The position numbers and the translations under genes are program-made. Shown here piece after piece: positions 38,201 through 48,892 of a stretch of 64,000 nucleotides of DNA. The notes beneath the pieces were generated by a model. It was not told the DNA's origin. It worked only from the letters and a program-made list of their open reading frames with translations, and searched no databases. This stretch comes from Coleophoma eucalyptorum (taxonomy: Eukaryota; Ascomycota; Leotiomycetes; Helotiales; Dermateaceae): positions 372,001 through 436,000 of the forward strand of contig JALRME010000032.1 in assembly GCA_026120035.1 (NCBI GenBank), in the 5' to 3' direction. Position 1 is the stretch's first letter; every line of letters begins with the position of its first letter.

Positions 38201-38379
38201 TCCTTGTAGACTGGTCTAGATGGAGGAGCTCGGTCAGGAAATGTATCTGAAGGTTCGTTTGACATTTCCAAAGACGACACTAGATCGAAGGCACCAAGTG
38301 GTTGTGGTTTGAGACAGTGAGACTCCTTTGAGTTCTTAGTTTGCTTTTTGCCGTCATCAAGACGCGTTGGAGGGTCCAT
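35234..38379 (-). CDS. Uncharacterised Ser-rich protein with two C-terminal membrane segments
   Basis: Not recognised as any named family. The model gives 1031 aa from exons 38379-37763 and 37712-35234 (intron 50 nt, donor GTACGT). About 950 residues are low-complexity, rich in Ser, Pro, Asp and Arg, with many potential phosphorylation sites and no predicted fold. The last 75 residues contain two hydrophobic segments, SYIVLGLCNCFPPLLICF and YMIGFWIGVLIFFLGFLLY, separated by a loop of about 37 residues; the protein ends only a few residues later. This suggests a tail-anchored hairpin with a long cytoplasmic, regulated N-terminus, perhaps in the plasma membrane or ER. It is probably restricted to filamentous ascomycetes (inference). 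Confidence 0.8.
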
Positions 38380-40060
38380 CGTGGTACCGATTCGATCTAC
38401 CGGTCATGCGTAGCAGGTTTTGAGAAGCTTGTACTGCAAACCGAAATCTACTGTGGTAGGTTGAAAATCTGATGGCTAATTCCCTTAAAGCAACATATCT
38501 CCTTTGATTGGCCTTGAGGTGCTGTGATGTTCTGCTTTGGCTAGAGGTTGGAGGTGAGTGGTAGGTTATGAAATTCTGATACTTGTGAAAGCGAGGATAT
38601 TGACTGTGTGCGCGAAACAGAGCATGAAAACCAACGCGAGCTCAATTGGAGCTAAAAAGGCGCCAGTATGGATCAGTGAAGGAAAACTTTTGTCCTGATG
38701 ATGTTTGCTTGCTTTGTTTCCCCAGAAGCGTGCACAACTGAGCTGGTTGATAGCCCTAGATTTCAGTTCCAGACTCGAGCAGAGGCGAATATTCGTCGAG
38801 ACAAACGGAACAGGATAAAATCCCCAAAGGATCGAGGCAGTGTCCACATCAACAGCATTGTTCATTCCATCCAGGACAGGATGATTTCCACTTGTAGTGA
38901 ACTTAAAGCCCCTTGCCATGGACAGGAAGCAGATAAATGACCCATATCAAAACAGTATTAAACAAGAGAAGTAGAGAATTTCCGAAGAGAAATCAGGCTG
39001 AGCGAAGTCCGGCCATATCCCTCGAATTTCATGTAGAAAGGACATTGCTAACGAAATTTCAAGGATACTATGTTCTCATAGCTATAAATGGAAGCCGCAA
39101 GGGCCATGCTGCGCTCCAATGGAAAGAGCATCGCCAGATTAAGTGCTGTGGCCAGGCACTATGTTCTCAAAGGAATGAAAAGAACTCTTAAGCTGCGTAT
39201 TGCGATGAGTTTGATACATCCTCAGCGTAGAGCTGGGGCGTCAAAGCAAATGCTGCGGAGTGGGCCCTACTTTGAAGCAGGCACATTTATGTCCATGCTG
39301 CGTGTTTGCGTTCAAACTGGTACATCTTCAGCTCAGAATGCAAGTGGCAAACCAAATGATGCCGAGTGAGTACAGACGTCGCGGCAGACACACTCGAGTC
39401 CATGCTACGTGTACTACAGTACTACAGTGGAGACTTGCTGTCACTCTAGTTCAGCTGCAACTTTGCATGTCTCCTGGCTCCGGATATCAACCTGCATTAA
39501 GAAGTAGCGGCCGGTGTTGGTAAAGGAAGGACAAAGGTGCCTTGCCCGATATACATATGTATAGATAAACATCGAAACGCAACGAGGAGTGGCCATGGCA
39601 GAAACTCGTTTGGATGAATACAGAGGTGCTTGTTTGGTTGAAATACAAGAAAAATGTAAGATGAGAATATGACCTAGGTTTGAAGGCTGACAATGAGATC
39701 AGATCACGACAATGCACAACGAAGCAGCAGGCTACTGGTAACTTTGTCATTAAGCGATGAGAACGAGCAGGCCGCCGTATCTACTCTGGTACTTTGAAAG
39801 ATTAAGCAGTGGACCAGGGGCAGATAATCAAACTGAAGACGAAGACAAAAGGACAAAAGAGGTGGGTATGGATGTAAATGTGTGTCAATTGTCAGATGTC
39901 AATGCAGTTAGACTAGAACCAAGTGCTGATCGCTTGCAGATCCGTGCCGCCGAACCCGCATTCTACTTATCGCTTGCTAATCGTCCCGCAATCTGTAGTT
40001 ACGGTACACAATACAGCAGGCCGGCCTCACTCACTCTGACAAGCTAAAGTCGATGTCAAG
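38380..40060. other. Divergent intergenic region
   Basis: 1.7 kb between the start of the membrane-protein gene (-) and the F-box gene (+). Several short ORFs occur, none convincing. Promoters of both genes are expected here. Confidence 0.5.
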
Positions 40061-40085
40061 ATGGACAAATTACCCTCGGAGATAG
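40053..40085 (+). promoter_or_regulatory. Upstream ORF overlapping the F-box start codon
   Basis: An ATG 8 nt before the main ATG, in another frame, encodes 10 codons and ends at TAG 40083-40085, inside the F-box coding sequence. Ribosomes starting there would miss the main start. Confidence 0.5.
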
Positions 40086-42159
40086 TTCTCCAAATATGTC
40101 TCTGTAAGGTTATTCTTTGTACCTCTGTATTTTTGGGAAGGCTGGCTGATACCCATTTAGTTCTCTGTCCTCAGGACGTTGTCAATCTGCAGCTGGTTTC
40201 GAAGAGGTATCTGAGCATCGGCCGAGACGATAAACTCTGGCGGGAACAGTGCTTTCTTAATTCCTCGTTTTTAGAATCCCTCCGCAAGCGACAGGAAGTA
40301 CTCACGTCTCTAACTGCTGAAGAATCGACGTTCAGAGATCTTGCACGAGCACTTGCAACGGGAAATGGAGCTGGCACGTCAAGGCTCGATGGACCACGAG
40401 CAGAAGCCAGAGATCTCAAAGCACAAGCAAACGAAAAAATTCGAATCATGGCGAACTGGGATCCGAGTTATCCATCAGAAAAAGTCCGCTGGTACGACGA
40501 GTACATCGCAAGAAATGCGCCTATCTCGATTTCCTGGCTCCAACAGCCTCGTCACCGAGAGAGTCCGCAACACGAATATCTAGAGGTCCGGGGGATGGCT
40601 TTATATACACCAGAAGGAGAGAATAATGCCACCCTGGCGGTGGCACCTTTAGACGATGGCAGTGTCTGTCTTTGGGATATTAGTGGTACACGGGGACAGA
40701 AAGGGAGCATCGTAGCTCGAAGCAAGTCCGGCATCCTGTGGGTAGATGATCAAGGACCTCAGAATGCTAGCAAGCGATCAAAGATGGTCAATACTGGAGT
40801 GACTGAATGTATCAGTATTGATAGTGCTCTTAAAAAGGCATTTATTGCAGTTCAAAGTGGTTGGTTTCTCTCCTTATCTTGGCAATGTAGACCTCTTTCA
40901 CTTCCTTGACCCGAGTCTAACTGAGATGGAACAGGACTTGTGGAGGTAGACCTTGAAACACTATCTGCTGTCAGCCATGAGAAATTTCCTTTTTCTATCA
41001 CAGCCTTGTCAAGTGCCACTCATCCAGTACCAATCACAGTTGGAACAAATTTGGCTTTGTACCTACATGACTATCGCGCGACTAGGGATTGCAAACCGAG
41101 CGCTGTTTCTGATGGCATTGACCGTTTCGATACAATGTTTGGATCTTCAGGCTCAAGTTTTCGGAGCATATTGAATCCAGAAAAGCTCCCCACCTTTGCG
41201 AGCCTATATCAGCCAGGGCCATTAAGCATTTTACACTTGCCAAGTTTTGGCGATGATTGGGATGGTAATGGTGACATCTATGTTGCTGGAAGATTCTCGA
41301 GTATTCTCAACTATGATCGTAGGTACTTTCCAAAGACAAGAGGTACTATATACTCTGGGGCACGGCTCTGTAGCATGGCATCGTTACCATATCCTTTTGG
41401 AAGCATGGCGAAAGATTTGGCCAGAAGAGGTGAATTGTCATTAGAACAAGCACTTGAAGCAAAGTCGCTTCCAGGAAAGACGTTGATTGCGTGTGGTGAG
41501 TACAACAGCAAAGGCTCACTTGAGATGTACGGTTTATCCCCGCTTCCTCAATTGACAACGATATCCTCGGACTCAACTGCTGGGCGGCTGCAGAATTCTA
41601 CAATGAAAAACCGACAGACATCTTCAAGCTCAAAGCTCCTTTCGGTTTCGAATCATGGAACTCGTCTTGTTGTATCGGACGGAGGTGGAAATCTTAAGTG
41701 GCTCGAACGAGATGGATTCACGGAGGCTCGAAGATGGAACATTGCTCATGAGGCGACTGAAGCACCACGTGGAATATGGGGAGGTTTGGGAGACTCGTAT
41801 ATGGACTCTGGCAGCGGAGACATTGCGCGTAAGATATTGAACACACAGCATGGACAGACGGAGAGGGCTGTGAACGATGATGACCTTCTACTATGGACAG
41901 GAGAAAAGATTGGATTACTGAACTTCTCGAACAAGCCAGGGTTCAACGCAGAGAGCTTTGAGGAGATAGCCAAGACTGCAGAAGAAGTTCATAAGGAACG
42001 AGAAGAACGTGTATATGGAGAAACGGTATGGATTCATGCGTCACTTCTGGATGTTGATTTGCTAATAACCATTGTTCATAGATGAGGCGTGCCTTGGAGC
42101 ACTCAGCCGACGAAGCAAGGTATCTTACGGGAGCTTGGTGGCAGCATATACAATTGTAA
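40061..42159 (+). CDS. F-box protein with a beta-propeller-like C-terminal region
   Basis: Probable substrate receptor of an SCF ubiquitin ligase; 636 aa. Exons 40061-40103, 40161-40859, 40935-42025, 42082-42159; introns 57, 75 and 56 nt. The F-box is at the very N-terminus: LPSEIVLQICLFLCPQD followed by LQLVSKRYLSIGRDDKLWR, giving the consensus spacing only after intron 1 is removed. The rest (150-560) has repeated blocks such as DDGSVCLWDISG, GDIYVAGRFSS and GNLKWLE, which look like diverged WD-type blades. Intron 1 is a multiple of three and stop-free, so unspliced RNA would encode a protein with 19 extra residues inside the F-box. Substrate unknown. A short uORF overlaps the start. Confidence 0.88.
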
Positions 42160-43827
42160 TGCTCTCATATGTCCTTCATGCACAGTATTAGCGAGTAAGT
42201 GAACTCAGACCTTGAGTCATTGAGCTGGTGTCAATGGCCGACTTCTCGGGATCTTGAGCCAAGTAAACTCTATGCCGGTGTGCCGACACGAGGCCAAGCA
42301 GTGAAAGAAGCATCTTGAGTCGGAGTCTGAAGTTGCTTTACAACGTGAGACGATTCGCCTGGACTTGCGGACCGCTTGTTTTGCAAACGCCCGCAGCCGT
42401 ACCAATGCTTTCAAGAAGACCTGGATCCAGGAACATAAACAATGGGGTTTTCGCAAAATGGCCAAAGGTTCTAGAACAATTCATAAGGGTCAGACGATAC
42501 GATGTCATACGGGTGTTTCCCCTCAAGGACGTGAGGGTAACACCCGCAGTGCACTTTTGCTGAAGGAAGTAGTGACATCACCAGTCTCTCGTGTGCACCC
42601 TTCCGGGGCAGAAGTCGGTTTGAATGTAAAGCAAAACAAAGCATGGTGTATCCGTCGTCGGTGAGGTGGGTTGAGCTGACGAGAGACAATGGGTGCAAGT
42701 GGTCCGTAGCTAGCAACGAACAGTGGAATTCAGAAGCCGTGATAATGCTGTCAGCCAGCTAGAATTTTCTTGATCAAGGCCCCTTCCTTTGCCTTCAGAT
42801 GGAGTGACAAGCGTGTGCCGCGGGAATGTTTTACACCCGGGTTGAGCAGTGCGCGTGAGTGGTGAATCGGTGGCAGCCATGGACAGTCTCTTTACAAGGT
42901 TCCAGCGCTGAGATGGATGTCGATCTTCAAAACAGAGTTCGAGGCTGTTCACGATGATGACGGTCCTGAAGAGCGCACGTCGCGTTCCAGCAGCACCGGG
43001 GGCACAGGGACGCAGCTTGCTCTTATAAGCAAGTAACACCTGGCAGGTAGCCTCCGGGTGTTTCTAGAAGTTGCAACAGAGGGAGAGGGCCAGCTGGGTG
43101 CGAGACTTGATATCCGAGACTGATATCCGATGTTGAGTGCTGTACAGTAGTGGATTCCGGACTGCAGCGGACTGGTCCAGCGCAGCAGCTCAGGGTCATC
43201 CCAGGGGCGGGATTAGCGACCTCTCTCGCTGCGGGCTGACAGCCAATCACCCAAATCAAGGCGACACACAGCAGTCCACGCCCGTCTAGGCGAGCTGTCT
43301 CTCCCATTCTCACCGCTACCTGCCACGCGAGGTATGTCGACACAACCATGTTTCTCAACTTCTCACGTTACGGGTGCATGAGTGCTGTGGCAACATCTCT
43401 TCCTCCCAACTCGTCGAGCCAATCCTTGCGGTCTTTTGGCGGGTAGAGCACGGCCCCGTCCAGCATTGCGACGTTCCCTGGGTCAAGCTTGGGCACGCCT
43501 CATGCACCCGCATTCCCACCGCTGCGAGCTCTATTGGTGATTCCGAGCTGGAACCCGCTCCAGAAGAACGCAGCTTGCTTATAGTCTTTTGCTTCTGGCG
43601 TGCATGTTTGCTTCTCGTGTCTCCTTCAATCTCTGAGCCCTGCATCTTCGCCTCATTTTTTTTTGCGAAGGGGGAAAAGAGTTTGGTGCAATCATTGGGT
43701 CACGTTTCTGCTTGGAAGCTGGTGCTGGCTCTGCTTCCTTTCCTTTAACTACGGCTTCTCACAAGTCACGAATACTTGCTGGGAAGGGTCCAATTTGTCT
43801 TTCTCTTGGTGTGTTTTCGTTGCAAGC
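42160..43827. other. Intergenic upstream of the SprT-like gene
   Basis: 1.7 kb with mixed short ORFs on both strands and no recognisable gene. The 200 bp before 43828 is T-rich on the plus strand. Confidence 0.5.
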
Positions 43828-44847
43828 ATGGCTGCGTATCAATGGGAGAATCCAACTCCTCCAGCCAGTAGACCAGTGTCCAGACAACGTTACGAGTATG
43901 AGAGACGACCGACAGAGTCGTGTCGTCGGTATGAGAGAGAACACAGACGACAATGCGGGGAAAGGGAACGAGAGCAGCGAGAGCATCGAGGCCGATTATC
44001 TCCTTCGTATCAGAACCAAAGAATCCGACAACAACCAACACCGCCAGTCTCTCCAGGAAACTCAACACACTCATTATTATCACCAATAGATGATGCTCGA
44101 AGCCTTCCGATGGAGCGTACTCCATCTGGCAACTCGATAATTGCAGATCATGGCTACGAGCCGCGACATAACCATACCTTAACCTGCAGTGACGCGGAAG
44201 CAGCGCGCAGCGTTCAGAATCAATTCAAGTCGCGAGACGACAACAACAACTTCGTTCGTTATTTCAGACAGATCATCGAAGGTGATGGGGAGCTCTCGGA
44301 TCTGGATCTTGAGAAGATATTGGCTGGAGCAGATACGGCCTTCTTCCATAAGACCCTCTCGGGCCGTGTCATGTGGGAATGGTCGCATCCAAATCAATCA
44401 CGTTATGAGAACGAACTGATCGGCAGCACTGCACTACGGCCTGCGAGCGATGGTGGATATGAGACACTCATTGTTCTCTCGGCACCTATTTTACGATATT
44501 CAGGCTACGACAGGCGGCTTCTTCTCTCAGCATTCTTGCATGAACTTGTCCACTGCTACCTCTTCATCCGCTGTGGCTTTCATGCCCGAGAGCAGGGCGG
44601 TCATACTGAAGGCTTCCACACCATTGTAGAACTCATAGACAAATGGGTTGCTGGCTGTGGCGTTCATCTCAGGCTTTGCAACATGAAAGCCAACCTCAAT
44701 TATTTCCGCATCGACCCGGCGAGAGGGACTTCCAAAGATCTTGACGTAAGGCACAACAAGCTTGAGGGCTGTAGTCAGAGCCTTTCACGCGAGTATGGAA
44801 GAGAGGATATTGGATTGTTCTTTCAAAATTGGGAGCAATGGCGATGA
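43828..44847 (+). CDS. SprT-like zinc metallopeptidase-fold protein
   Basis: 339 aa, single exon. The first 115 residues are disordered and very rich in Arg, Glu, Gln and Pro (REREQREHRG, PTPPVSPGN). From residue 130 on comes a SprT-like domain with the zinc motif HELVH (H238, E239, H242) in FLHELVHCYLF and a probable third ligand in GGHTEGFH. It ends soon after and lacks the C-terminal zinc ribbon seen in Spartan/SprT proteins, so a role in DNA-protein crosslink repair is not supported. Single-domain SprT-like proteins are found in filamentous fungi, and this looks like one of them. The ATG at 43828 is chosen because the open frame upstream reads as non-protein-like leader sequence. Confidence 0.82.
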   Translation: MAAYQWENPTPPASRPVSRQRYEYERRPTESCRRYEREHRRQCGEREREQREHRGRLSPSYQNQRIRQQPTPPVSPGNSTHSLLSPIDDARSLPMERTPSGNSIIADHGYEPRHNHTLTCSDAEAARSVQNQFKSRDDNNNFVRYFRQIIEGDGELSDLDLEKILAGADTAFFHKTLSGRVMWEWSHPNQSRYENELIGSTALRPASDGGYETLIVLSAPILRYSGYDRRLLLSAFLHELVHCYLFIRCGFHAREQGGHTEGFHTIVELIDKWVAGCGVHLRLCNMKANLNYFRIDPARGTSKDLDVRHNKLEGCSQSLSREYGREDIGLFFQNWEQWR

Positions 44848-45587
44848 CAAGATTACTACATGGATCTTGCTCACCAGTACTTTACCATCATTACGTTTCT
44901 CCTCCACCAACACAACCTTGGTGCAGGAGATATCATTCCTTTCTTATGTAATATCCTGTTTTATTTTTATTTTTTTGCTTTTTCTGTTCTCCTGTATACT
45001 TTATACCACATTTGAGCGATGCATGGGAAATGGTCTGTTCTGATCCCGCTCGGTTGAGTGGCCAGGGAAGGAATGGAGTTTCTCATCAATCACAGGTCGG
45101 ACGGCGTCTTCTACTACGGTCTACTATATCAACCTTACTGTATATACAACACACAAATATCTAAAGATAGTCTTACTACCACACCTATCACGCATCTTAC
45201 TCTTACCTTTCTCCTAGAGAACCCTATCTATTCCTCATCTTATTTCTTATTAGTAAGAACTCTAGTCAAAAGAATCAAGATAAATTTTCTTCCAAAATCA
45301 CAGTGCATCTCCAAGAGCCTCCCCAGAAACTAGGTGGGGTAGAACTCAATTGAAGGTACAGAAATGGGGCAACATTCCAATTATTATTTACATACCCCTG
45401 GGCACTAAACTCTGCCTAGCCCAACTTTCTTTCCATCCCTTCTGGAAGGAGAATTTACCCTACCCCCCTCCCTTTTCAGTACCATGCTTCGAATAAGAGA
45501 CCGTAAGGAGGAGCTCTTTACATTTCTTCGTGAGGCCAATGTCCACTGACGTCATATTGTGTATCGTTTTGTCCCATGTTCTATTGT

Positions 45588-45620
45588 TATATATATATGG
45601 TATATATATGGTATATATAC
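45588..45620 (+). repeat. TA-rich imperfect repeat
   Basis: Three TATATATA blocks separated by GG, i.e. units of about 12 nt (TATATATATGG-like). Confidence 0.8.
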
Positions 45621-45900
45621 GCGTGGGTGGGGAAGGGGGAAAACACGTGGATCTCTCTTCGGAACATCATACACCACCTCACATTAATTACACTCCGGTG
45701 AAACAAACATGAGGCCGAATTCACTTCCTTGTTCCCCAGGGTGATGCTACGCGAAGATGCGAAGATGCGAAGGTACGAGGAAGGCAGGGAAGCAAAGTTG
45801 GTAGATCCAGGGCCCTTGTCTAGTGCAAGCTGGCCGGCCAAGTGAAAGAGTAAAGAAGAGTTAAGGAAACCAGTATGCACTGGACTCCAGCTCTTCTAAA

Positions 45901-45913
45901 CCCCCCCCCCCCC
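45901..45913 (+). repeat. Poly-C run (13 nt)
   Basis: Thirteen consecutive C residues, followed by a T-rich stretch. Confidence 0.9.
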
Positions 45914-46484
45914 TTCTTTTTTCCAAGCACTGAATGAAGGAAATATAGGAGGATGGAATGAGGATAGAAAAGTGCTGTTTCTTGAAATGCTCTATACGGA
46001 ATTCAAAGGTAGCAAGAGAGCTATTTTTTCTATGTAAAAGAAAATCCCGTGAATGAATGAGAAACTCAATTGTTATGAAAACACTAAGAGATACTGAGTA
46101 ACAGCAAAATTCACATCACAACATAAACGTGGCAAAACGATATCAGGGAATTGAATTGTATTAGTGCTTAAACCACTGAGCACAATGTTCAACCTCAGGT
46201 TCTGCACAACTCAATAGCCTTGCAGGAAGCAGCAAGCAAGAAGAAAAAAAACCAACTAACTTAATACCCTTTTCCATGTTCTTCCAGCCATTTGGAAGGG
46301 GTATCAATAGAACAAATTCATAACCTGCGTCACTGCAAAATAAAGTAGCAGTAACGCAAAAAAGACCTCCTGAATGATGGATAAACGCCAAATTTCCCCT
46401 CCTTATCGTTTCTGGTCAATAACACATTACAAGCCTATTTACCATGTACATCCATTTCCATCCCCAATGGGTGACGGAGATACC

Positions 46485-47521
46485 TTAGACCAAGAGGACA
46501 GTGCAGCCAACCAGGGCAATCATGATCCAATACCCGCTTGCTTCAGCGAATGATCGCGCTGCTGTGCTGGCACTTTCGGTTCCTCCGGACGCGGTAGTGC
46601 CGTTGGGCAGAGTGCCATTGATGAGGATCGTGCTTGTGCCGTTGACATCGGCGACAGTAACCAAAGACTGGTTGAGGGCGAAGTAATCGCCAGTTCCGAT
46701 CAAGCTGTCCAAGAAAGTAGAATTTCCACTATCATCACAGCCACACTCGGCGTATGCCGCGCATAAACAGGTGACAGGCTTCGTCTCATTGACTCCATCG
46801 TCTTGCCGAACGACGATAGTGGCAAACTCCTGGTCGCGTTTGGTGGTTGTGCTGTTTGTGGAGTTATGAGCAGAGTGGTTGCGGAATGTGTATGGGTTGT
46901 GGTATGGATAACTGTAGGCACCATAAAGCCAAAGACCTGGGTAAATCGACAAAAGACCAACACCCAAGAAAACAGGAGCAATCCCCAATGGACTACGAGC
47001 CCCGGAACTGTATGGAGTAGTAGCGCCTCCACCGTAATAACGACCTCCGCCATAGTTTGGTGTTACTCCGGAACCTGTCTTTGTTTTACCACCAGTTGAT
47101 GACGATGATGAACCCAGACTTGTTCGTCCTCCAGAGGAACTGTGCTGAGAGTTAGCATTATCTTTTCAAAGACGAACGAATGCTCCCTAGGTCAAAGCCA
47201 GGAGGATTGACTGCCATACCTAGATGAAGAACTTGAACCAGATGAGGAGCCAGAGGAGGAGCTGCCTGAGCTTGAACTTCCCGACGAAGAACTGCCCCCA
47301 GAGCTTGAGCCTCCGCCTTTACCTCCTCCACCTCCACCGCCCTTCCGTTTCCACAGATCCTTTATCTTGTCGAAATCCGCGTAGATCTCCGCAGCGCGCA
47401 TGTAGATGGGAGCGTCGGCATGGTCGCGCGAGACGAGCTCATTGTCGATGGGCTGGGGTAGGGCCAGCGATGAAGCAGAGAAGAGGAGCGATACTACAGC
47501 GACACTCAGATGGAACCTCAT
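46485..47521 (-). CDS. Secreted Gly/Ser-rich surface protein, possible GPI anchor
   Basis: 318 aa. Exons 47521-47220 and 47139-46485, intron 80 nt. The start at 47521 begins a clear signal peptide (MRFHLSVAVVSLLFSASSLA). A short conserved stretch ending in the dibasic WKRK is followed by a Gly run and Ser/Gly repeats, continuing across the intron to GGGRYYGGGATTPY. A hydrophobic segment (PVFLGVGLLSIYPGLWLYG) follows, then a dibasic TTKRDQE that could be a Kex2 site. A cysteine cluster (CLCAAYAECGCDD), many N-glycosylation sequons and a C-terminal hydrophobic tail come last, compatible with a GPI-anchor signal or tail anchor. It resembles a conserved fungal family I recall as DUF7732; that label is uncertain. 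Function unknown, cell surface likely. Confidence 0.8.
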
Positions 47522-47751
47522 GTTGATTGTCGGACTGGTAGTGAAAAAGTAAGGAAGAAGTAACAATGAAGTGAGGTCGGATTGGAATCTGGGCCGTGTT
47601 TCAGGATTTAAGGCAGGCTTACATGAAGTAGCAGTAGCAGTAAGCTGGGTATTAATGACGGGGGAACGCCTTTGAAAACGCCTAGATGCCCTCAGCGCAG
47701 TTTAGCAGTGTCGGAAGGGTAAATAATGTAAGATGCGCAGGCGGCGAAGCT

Positions 47752-47781
47752 TGATTAGATTGGACTAGATCGGATTAGATT
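47752..47781 (+). repeat. Imperfect GATTAGATT repeats
   Basis: Three copies of a GATTAGATTGG/GATCGGATTAG-like unit in close order. Confidence 0.6.
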
Positions 47782-48061
47782 GCCACTCTGGAGGGATCCA
47801 TGTCATCACTACTGTTACTTCGTGTTCCGGCTCGTTACCAATAGGCAGCAGAGGGAGGAGATGGGCACTGCGCCCTGGACTCAGCCTTGGCGCCTGAGTA
47901 GCTTTGATTTGTTGCGGTACGGAGCCACTGGACAGCTCGGACAATGACGGTAGGCGCAGCAAGTTAAAGGCCGGGGCAAGTTACATGCAGTACAGGAAGG
48001 TAAGTGGCGCATCTTTAAGCTTAACCACCAACCAAATCCGATGGAAGCTTGTCTTTGCTGT

Positions 48062-48100
48062 CGAACGTCACGAACGTCACGATTGTCACGATTGTCACGA
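48062..48100 (+). repeat. 9-bp tandem repeat (CGAACGTCA/CGATTGTCA)
   Basis: Two copies of CGAACGTCA followed by two of CGATTGTCA and a partial unit, all in register. Confidence 0.9.
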
Positions 48101-48892
48101 GATCCTGCAGTTTTGGGGCTAAAGCCTCCTTGGCACCTGCTTCTTACCTCGTTAGGCCGAAGACTGCACTTTGCATTTTGCCCAACGCGCATGCTTTTGG
48201 CGTCCTGCACAGCAATCAGCGTCTTGCTTCCTTGTGGGGAAGGCCAGGACAGCGGCCCAATGCTTGCTTCCAGAAGCCTTGGATCTCGCTTCTATACGCG
48301 AGCATCCTGGGTCGACTGCGAGGACTTCCATCGACACCATGCTCACCAGTGCAGCAAGTGAATGAGCATACCCGGTATCGAGCTGATTCTGAGGGGAAAC
48401 CGGTAAAGCCACTTTGAACCCAGGAAACACAGCCCATAGCAGCAGGCAGGTATGGAAGGTATAAATATAATCAAGTTCTATTTTGCTATTCTCAACTGAT
48501 CCTAACTAAGGTACCTATAAGCTCCGCATAAGTAGGGCACTAAATCCAGCCATCCTACCCCTTCGTCCTCTTCATGTATTCGCATCTCAGAGAAGTCGAA
48601 ATGTAAAGAGGAAAGGCCTTTCATAGAAGACCTGCCCTGCGTAAATCGCGATGAAGAGGGCAAAAGTGAAGCTTTTGCACACAGAACACTAACGATGGAT
48701 GAAATGAAACGAAAAATAAAAAGCTTTGCTTTACTCCTTCCTATCCCCTGTATGTCATGTCGTGAAGGCCTCATTAACATCGCAAGCGTCAAAGAAGAGC
48801 AGAAACAAGAGAAGGAGAATGGCGGAAGAAAGAATCTGGATAGAAGAAATCTAGAATTTGGTGAATGTGCAATACATTTTTAGAGGCGCCAT

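Larger units (their letters stand above)
44848..46484. other. Convergent intergenic region with simple repeats
   Basis: 1.6 kb between two gene ends, AT-rich, with a TA/GGTATA repeat, a 13-nt C run, and a palindromic TGACGTCA at 45547-45554. No gene recognised. Confidence 0.5.
47522..48892. other. Intergenic region with short tandem repeats
   Basis: 1.4 kb upstream of the surface-protein gene and downstream of myosin I. It contains GATTAGATT-type repeats near 47.75 kb and a 9-bp tandem repeat at 48.06 kb. No gene recognised. Confidence 0.5.

Noticed and set aside
42365..43645. Several ORFs of about 100 codons on both strands before the SprT-like gene
   Set aside because: Mutually overlapping, low similarity to anything known, no convincing splice structure.
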